Under the pieces are notes generated by a model. It saw nothing but the letters and a program-made list of their open reading frames with translations, had not been told where the DNA came from and made no database searches. Shown here one piece after another: positions 60,765-64,000 of a DNA stretch of 64,000 nt (position 1 is the first letter of the stretch; the number at the start of each line of letters is the position of its first letter). Both the position numbers and the translations under genes were made by a program. This DNA is from Rhodobiaceae bacterium UBA4490 (GTDB taxonomy: Bacteria > Pseudomonadota > Alphaproteobacteria > Parvibaculales > Parvibaculaceae), in assembly GCA_002389665.1 (NCBI GenBank), contig DGNO01000002.1, positions 16,417 to 80,416 of the forward strand, written 5' to 3'.

Positions 60765-61025
60765 TTAGATATTTTCGGGCAGATCGATGTCGAGGATCGC
60801 CATCTGGAAGGCGTAGGAAACTTCGCCTTCGTCTTCGTCGCGAAAGATCACGCCGATAAATTCATCGCCGATATGCACTTCCACAGAGTCGGATTTCTGC
60901 GGGCGAGCCGACACATGGATCGTGTCCAGGCGGAATGTATCGCGCAGATATTTTTCGAGACGCTTAACTTCTTGCTTGTCCAAAACGATCCCCAACTCAC
61001 TGAAACAAATGGAAACACCTGCCAT
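60765..61025 (-). CDS. DUF3126 family protein
   Basis: An 86-residue cytoplasmic protein: VLDKQEVKRLEKYLRDTFRL, then VEVHIGDEFIGVIFRDEDEG and YAFQMAILDIDLPE. This is the alphaproteobacterial DUF3126 family of unknown function. Normal length for the family. The ATG at MAGVSICF is used, though a start at the later Leu/Val region is not excluded. Confidence 0.88.
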   Translation of the reverse strand: MAGVSICFSELGIVLDKQEVKRLEKYLRDTFRLDTIHVSARPQKSDSVEVHIGDEFIGVIFRDEDEGEVSYAFQMAILDIDLPENI

Positions 61026-61287
61026 TCAAAGGCAAGGCGCAGGTTCTAACGAGCCTGCGCTGCCGATGCAACCTTTGGGAGCGGCAGCATTAACCGGCGC
61101 CAAAGAAGACCATATTGACGCAACCGGAACAACCATCCGTTGCGGTTCATCACCGAGGCGTGAGCATAGAACGGCGCAGAAACCTGCTCTCCCCACCTTT
61201 GCTTGAGCATTTTTACTCCCGCCCGCCGCACCTTCGCACAATGCGCAGCACACAAGCGGTGCGGGCGATATCCAAGGGCGAATCGCT

Positions 61288-61632
61288 TCACGCCCTCTGC
61301 TTCAGCTTGTGGCCGACATCGACAATCGCCTCGATCGCCGGCACAAGCTCGGCGCCGAGCTCCGTCAGTTCATATTCGACGGAAGGAGGCGAAGTCGGCT
61401 TCACGTCACGCCGCACAACGCCGCGCGTTTCAAGCTCGCGCAGCCTGGTGGTGAGCACTTTCGGCGAGACGGGGGGAATGTCGAGCCTAAGCTCGCTGAA
61501 CCGGCGCGGGCCAGCGCGCAGACTCCAGATGACGTTCACCGTCCAGGCACCGCCGATAATCGACATGCATTCCGTAAGCGGACAGGCTTCAGGCGGCTGA
61601 GGGCTTTTGTTTTTGCGGATTTTCAGGGGCAT
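61288..61632 (-). CDS. HxlR-family transcriptional regulator
   Basis: A 114-residue winged-helix regulator. The N-terminal CPLTECMSIIGGAWTVNVIW, followed by GPRRFSELRLDIPPVSPKVL and LRELETRGVVRRDVKPTSPP, is the HxlR/YodB pattern. A conserved Cys near the start (CPLTECMSIIGG) is the redox/electrophile-sensing position in many members. It is divergent from the GST cluster, which it probably controls (inference). Confidence 0.9.
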   Translation of the reverse strand: MPLKIRKNKSPQPPEACPLTECMSIIGGAWTVNVIWSLRAGPRRFSELRLDIPPVSPKVLTTRLRELETRGVVRRDVKPTSPPSVEYELTELGAELVPAIEAIVDVGHKLKQRA

Positions 61633-61790
61633 GGCGCGTTTCCACCGGGTTGCCTGACAAAGAGATCGCCGCAGACGGGTTACCGGATGGAAACTCAATT
61701 CTGCAGGTTTCCAAAGGATAGTACATTTACAACAGAAAGCCCACTGCCTAGCTAGGAGCGCATCAGCCACCCCAATGCAAGGGACACAAG

Positions 61791-62408
61791 ATGAAGCTCT
61801 ACTACAAACCCGGCGCTTGTTCGCTCGCCCCCCATATCGCTCTGCGGATGGCAGGGCTCGACTTCACCCTGGAAAAAGTGGACACCCAGAAGAAGACCAC
61901 GGAAAGCGGCGCGGATTATCTCGCCGTAACACCGAAAGGGTATGTCCCGGCGCTGGAAATCGCGGGCGGCGAAGTCCTGACCGAAGCTCCCGCCGTTCTG
62001 CAGTTCATCGGCGATCAGAAGCCGGAAAGCGGCCTTGCCCCGCAGCCCGGTACGCTGGAGCGGCTGCGCGTTCAAGAACACTTGAACTATGTCGCCTCCG
62101 AACTTCACAAGGCTTACGGCCCCTTCTTCGGCGCGACGCCGATTTCCGATGACGCCAAGCCCGCCGCGCTCGCCAATATCGAAAAGAAACTGAATTATTT
62201 CGAGACGGTGCTGAGCGATGGCCGCGCCTATCTGACGGGCGGCACCTTCACCGTCGCCGACAGCTATTTCTTCGTCGTGACCAATTGGAGCAACTTTATC
62301 GGTCTCGACCTCGGCAAATGGCCGCATATTGCAGGCTATATGAGCCGCGTTTCGGCACTGCCCGCCGTGCAGGAAGCGCTGAAGGCGGAAGGTCTTCTTG
62401 CCGCTTGA
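61791..62408 (+). CDS. Glutathione S-transferase
   Basis: A 205-residue beta-class GST: thioredoxin-fold N terminus MKLYYKPGACSLAPHIALRM with C10 at the glutathione site, TPKGYVPALEIAGGEVLTE with the cis-Pro, and a helical C-terminal domain with LTGGTFTVADSYFFVV. Conjugates electrophiles to glutathione in the cytoplasm. First gene after the HxlR regulator and likely in an operon with the next three genes. Confidence 0.92.
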   Translation: MKLYYKPGACSLAPHIALRMAGLDFTLEKVDTQKKTTESGADYLAVTPKGYVPALEIAGGEVLTEAPAVLQFIGDQKPESGLAPQPGTLERLRVQEHLNYVASELHKAYGPFFGATPISDDAKPAALANIEKKLNYFETVLSDGRAYLTGGTFTVADSYFFVVTNWSNFIGLDLGKWPHIAGYMSRVSALPAVQEALKAEGLLAA

Positions 62409-62477
62409 GCAAGAACCGAGCGGCTGGCCGGCGCAAACCGGCCAGCCATTCCCCCTCCTTTGATAAAGAGGCATCCC

Positions 62478-62882
62478 ATGCATCCCGCGCATGCCACGGC
62501 AGCCTTTGGCGACGTCGTTCAGACGCTGCAGGATTATTTCGACGGTCTTTATTACAGCGACGCGGAAAAGCTGGCCGGTATTTTTCATACGAAGGCGCAT
62601 TATGCCTGCGCCACCGAAGCCCCTCTTCTTTACTTGCGGATGGACGAATATCTGCCCATCGTCGCAAAACGCCCATCACCTGCAAGCCGGGGCGAGCTGC
62701 GGCGCGACAGTATCGAAGCTATCGAATTTGCCGGTCCTTACACCGCCTTTGCGCATGTGAAATGCGCAATCGGCCCCAAATATTTCACCGATTTTCTGAC
62801 ATTGATCCGCACGGACGGGAAATGGCAGATCATCTCGAAGATTTTCCATTACGATATCCTGCCGGAAACGGCAGAAGCTTGA
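62478..62882 (+). CDS. NTF2-like (SnoaL/lumazine-binding-like) protein
   Basis: A 134-residue protein of the NTF2-like fold: VVQTLQDYFDGLYYSDAEKL, FHTKAHYACATEAPLLYLR, TAFAHVKCAIGPKYFTDFLT and IISKIFHYDILPE. The putative lumazine-binding subgroup has this pattern. The fold is versatile, so the activity cannot be stated. AAAGAGGC precedes the ATG. Second in the cluster. Confidence 0.8.
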   Translation: MHPAHATAAFGDVVQTLQDYFDGLYYSDAEKLAGIFHTKAHYACATEAPLLYLRMDEYLPIVAKRPSPASRGELRRDSIEAIEFAGPYTAFAHVKCAIGPKYFTDFLTLIRTDGKWQIISKIFHYDILPETAEA

Positions 62883-62896
62883 AGAGAGGAACACCC

Positions 62897-63106
62897 ATGC
62901 CCTATGTGAATATCAAAATCACCCGCGAAGGCGTGACCCCCGAGCAGAAAGCAGAACTGATCAAAGGCACGACGGATCTGCTCGTCAAAGTGCTGAACAA
63001 GAACCCGGCAACGACGGTCGTCGTCATCAATGAAGTGGACATGGAAGATTGGGGCATCGGCGGCCTGCCGGTGGAAGAATACCGCAAGACCCTCACTTCC
63101 TCTTAA
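62897..63106 (+). CDS. 4-oxalocrotonate tautomerase family protein
   Basis: A 69-residue protein beginning MPYVNIKITREGVT; removal of Met exposes Pro1, the catalytic base of the tautomerase superfamily. TTDLLVKVLNKNPATTVVVI and EDWGIGGLPVEEYR complete the fold. It isomerises enol/keto forms or reacts with halo-acids; substrate unknown. GAGAGGAACACCC precedes the ATG, 14 bp after the NTF2-like gene. Confidence 0.92.
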   Translation: MPYVNIKITREGVTPEQKAELIKGTTDLLVKVLNKNPATTVVVINEVDMEDWGIGGLPVEEYRKTLTSS

Positions 63107-63118
63107 AAGGATAAACCC

Positions 63119-64000
63119 ATGGCCCTTGTCAGCGCGCTTACTGAAAAGCTCGGCATCGACATTCCCATATTGCTTGCCCCGATGGCCGGGGTAAGCGGCG
63201 GGGAACTCGCCGCCGCCGTCAGCCGGGCGGGCGGGCTCGGGTTTATCGGCACGGGCTATATGGAAGAAGACTGGCTGCGCGGGGAACTAGCAAAAGCCGG
63301 CAATGAAAAAATCGGCGCCGGCTTCATCACCTGGGTGCTGGCGCAGAAACCGCACCTCCTCCCCCTCGCGCTCGACCATGCGCCGAAAGCCATCTTCCTG
63401 TCCTTCGGGGAGATCGAACCTTTTGCGCCGCAAGTGAAAGAGCGCGGCATCCCGCTCATTGCCCAGGTGCAAACGCTGGCTCAGGCAAAACGCGCCGCTA
63501 AGGCCGGGGCGGATTTCATCGTCGCGCAGGGAACGGAAGCGGGCGGGCATGGCGCAAAGCGCGCCACCTTTCCGCTCGTGCCCGCGATTGCCGACGCCGT
63601 GGACGTGCCCGTCATTGCGGCGGGCGGCATTGGCGACGGGCGCGGACTTGCCGCCGCCTTAATGCTGGGGGCCTGCGGCGCCGTCTGCGGCAGCGCCTTT
63701 TATGCGGCGCCCGAAGCACTCTCCCACGCCAAGGCAAAAGAGCAAGCGCTTAGCGCGAGCGGCGATGACACGCAGCGCAGCTCCGTTTTCGACATTGCCC
63801 GCGGCATCGACTGGCCGCGCGAATGGACAATGCGGACCCTGAAAAACAGCTTCTCGGAAAAATGGATAGGTAACACACAGGCGCTGCAACAGCACGCCGC
63901 CGAAGAAGGCGCGCGCTACGCGGAAGCTGCCGCCAAAGGTGATTTCAACACCGCCGCCATCATCATCGGCGAGGCCGTAGATCTGGTGACCCAAAGCCGG
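63119..64000 (+). CDS. Nitronate monooxygenase family protein, truncated by the window end
   Basis: FMN-dependent TIM-barrel enzyme of the NMO/2-nitropropane dioxygenase family: LAPMAGVSGGELAAAVSRAG, IAQVQTLAQAKRAAKAGADF, AQGTEAGGHGAKR (the HG catalytic region) and PVIAAGGIGDGRGLAAALML. The open frame runs to the last base with no stop, so the C terminus is missing. It is 12 bp after the tautomerase, in the same transcription unit. True nitronate oxidation is one activity in this broad family. Confidence 0.9.
   Translation, partial: MALVSALTEKLGIDIPILLAPMAGVSGGELAAAVSRAGGLGFIGTGYMEEDWLRGELAKAGNEKIGAGFITWVLAQKPHLLPLALDHAPKAIFLSFGEIEPFAPQVKERGIPLIAQVQTLAQAKRAAKAGADFIVAQGTEAGGHGAKRATFPLVPAIADAVDVPVIAAGGIGDGRGLAAALMLGACGAVCGSAFYAAPEALSHAKAKEQALSASGDDTQRSSVFDIARGIDWPREWTMRTLKNSFSEKWIGNTQALQQHAAEEGARYAEAAAKGDFNTAAIIIGEAVDLVTQSR

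Noticed and set aside
61037..61060. GCGCAGG / CCTGCGC hairpin near the DUF3126 start
   Set aside because: No T tract and no gene end here. It may be incidental in GC-rich sequence.

Overview
The window looks like chromosomal DNA of a G+C-rich alphaproteobacterium. Supporting families include DUF2336, DUF3126, an RT0821-type glycine-zipper antigen, BTLCP/LapG-like transglutaminase-type proteases, a PAS_5-type protein, a GDYXXLXY/DUF2157 pair, and a holdfast-anchor pair (HfaA/HfaB) preceded by a CtrA-type box and a sigma-54 -24/-12 promoter. Many acyl-CoA enzymes fit a marine or hydrocarbon/lipid-using Parvibaculum/Rhodobiaceae-like or stalked, holdfast-bearing genus. That placement is inference. 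I saw no rRNA, tRNA, CRISPR array, integrase or recognisable transposase.

Layout. 1-12.9 kb: FAD-linked oxidase, glpK, moaA, cutA, nadK, a Nudix hydrolase, a degenerate EAL protein, a pcaF-like thiolase, a DUF2336 protein, a membrane hydroxylase, a DksA-type zinc finger and a CaiB-type CoA-transferase. 13-16 kb: a lytic transglycosylase with a perfect sigma-54 promoter, an MFS carrier and a pseudo-receiver protein. 16.2-20 kb: a cluster of acyl-CoA enzymes (HIT hydrolase, acyl-CoA dehydrogenase, MaoC hydratase, CitE-like lyase, PhyH dioxygenase). 20-25 kb: nitroreductase, an outer-membrane barrel, an unknown lower-G+C gene, then yidD-thrS. 25.4-27.7 kb: a lower-G+C islet beside two palindromic repeats, holding a GbsR/MarR-like regulator, a membrane desaturase with an altered second histidine box, and a Coq4-like protein. 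27.7-32.7 kb: NifU-like scaffold, cysS, folE with a structured leader, hisI, a patatin-like lipase and a CBS protein. 33-39.4 kb: DUF2157/GDYXXLXY membrane pair, carotenoid oxygenase, quinone reductase, DUF4389 protein, rhomboid protease and a DsbA-fold isomerase.

39.4-44.1 kb is the most interesting part. hfaA-hfaB ends in a strong terminator with no hfaD. Next comes a GIY-YIG nuclease gene enclosed by 74-bp inverted repeats built from the same palindrome scattered elsewhere in the window. Then a secreted Asn/Lys/Thr-rich protein and a PAS protein are transcribed divergently, each with a sigma-54-like promoter. 44.1-54 kb holds a leaderless-looking MarR regulator whose start abuts a perfect 14-bp palindrome, an RclC-like membrane protein, a GMC oxidoreductase, an OmpA lipoprotein, a double PilZ protein, two crotonases, a LapG-like lipoprotein and a GYF protein. 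54-64 kb has a gamma carbonic anhydrase, a PhoX-like protein, several small unknowns, DUF3126, and an HxlR / GST / NTF2-like / tautomerase / nitronate monooxygenase cluster that runs off the window.

A plausible common theme, inferred from promoters and families, is cell-pole and surface attachment control: sigma-54 and CtrA-type sites, the HfaA/HfaB export pair, a LapG-like protease, PilZ and degenerate EAL proteins, and a peptidoglycan hydrolase. This is set within a broad lipid/CoA and redox catabolic background.
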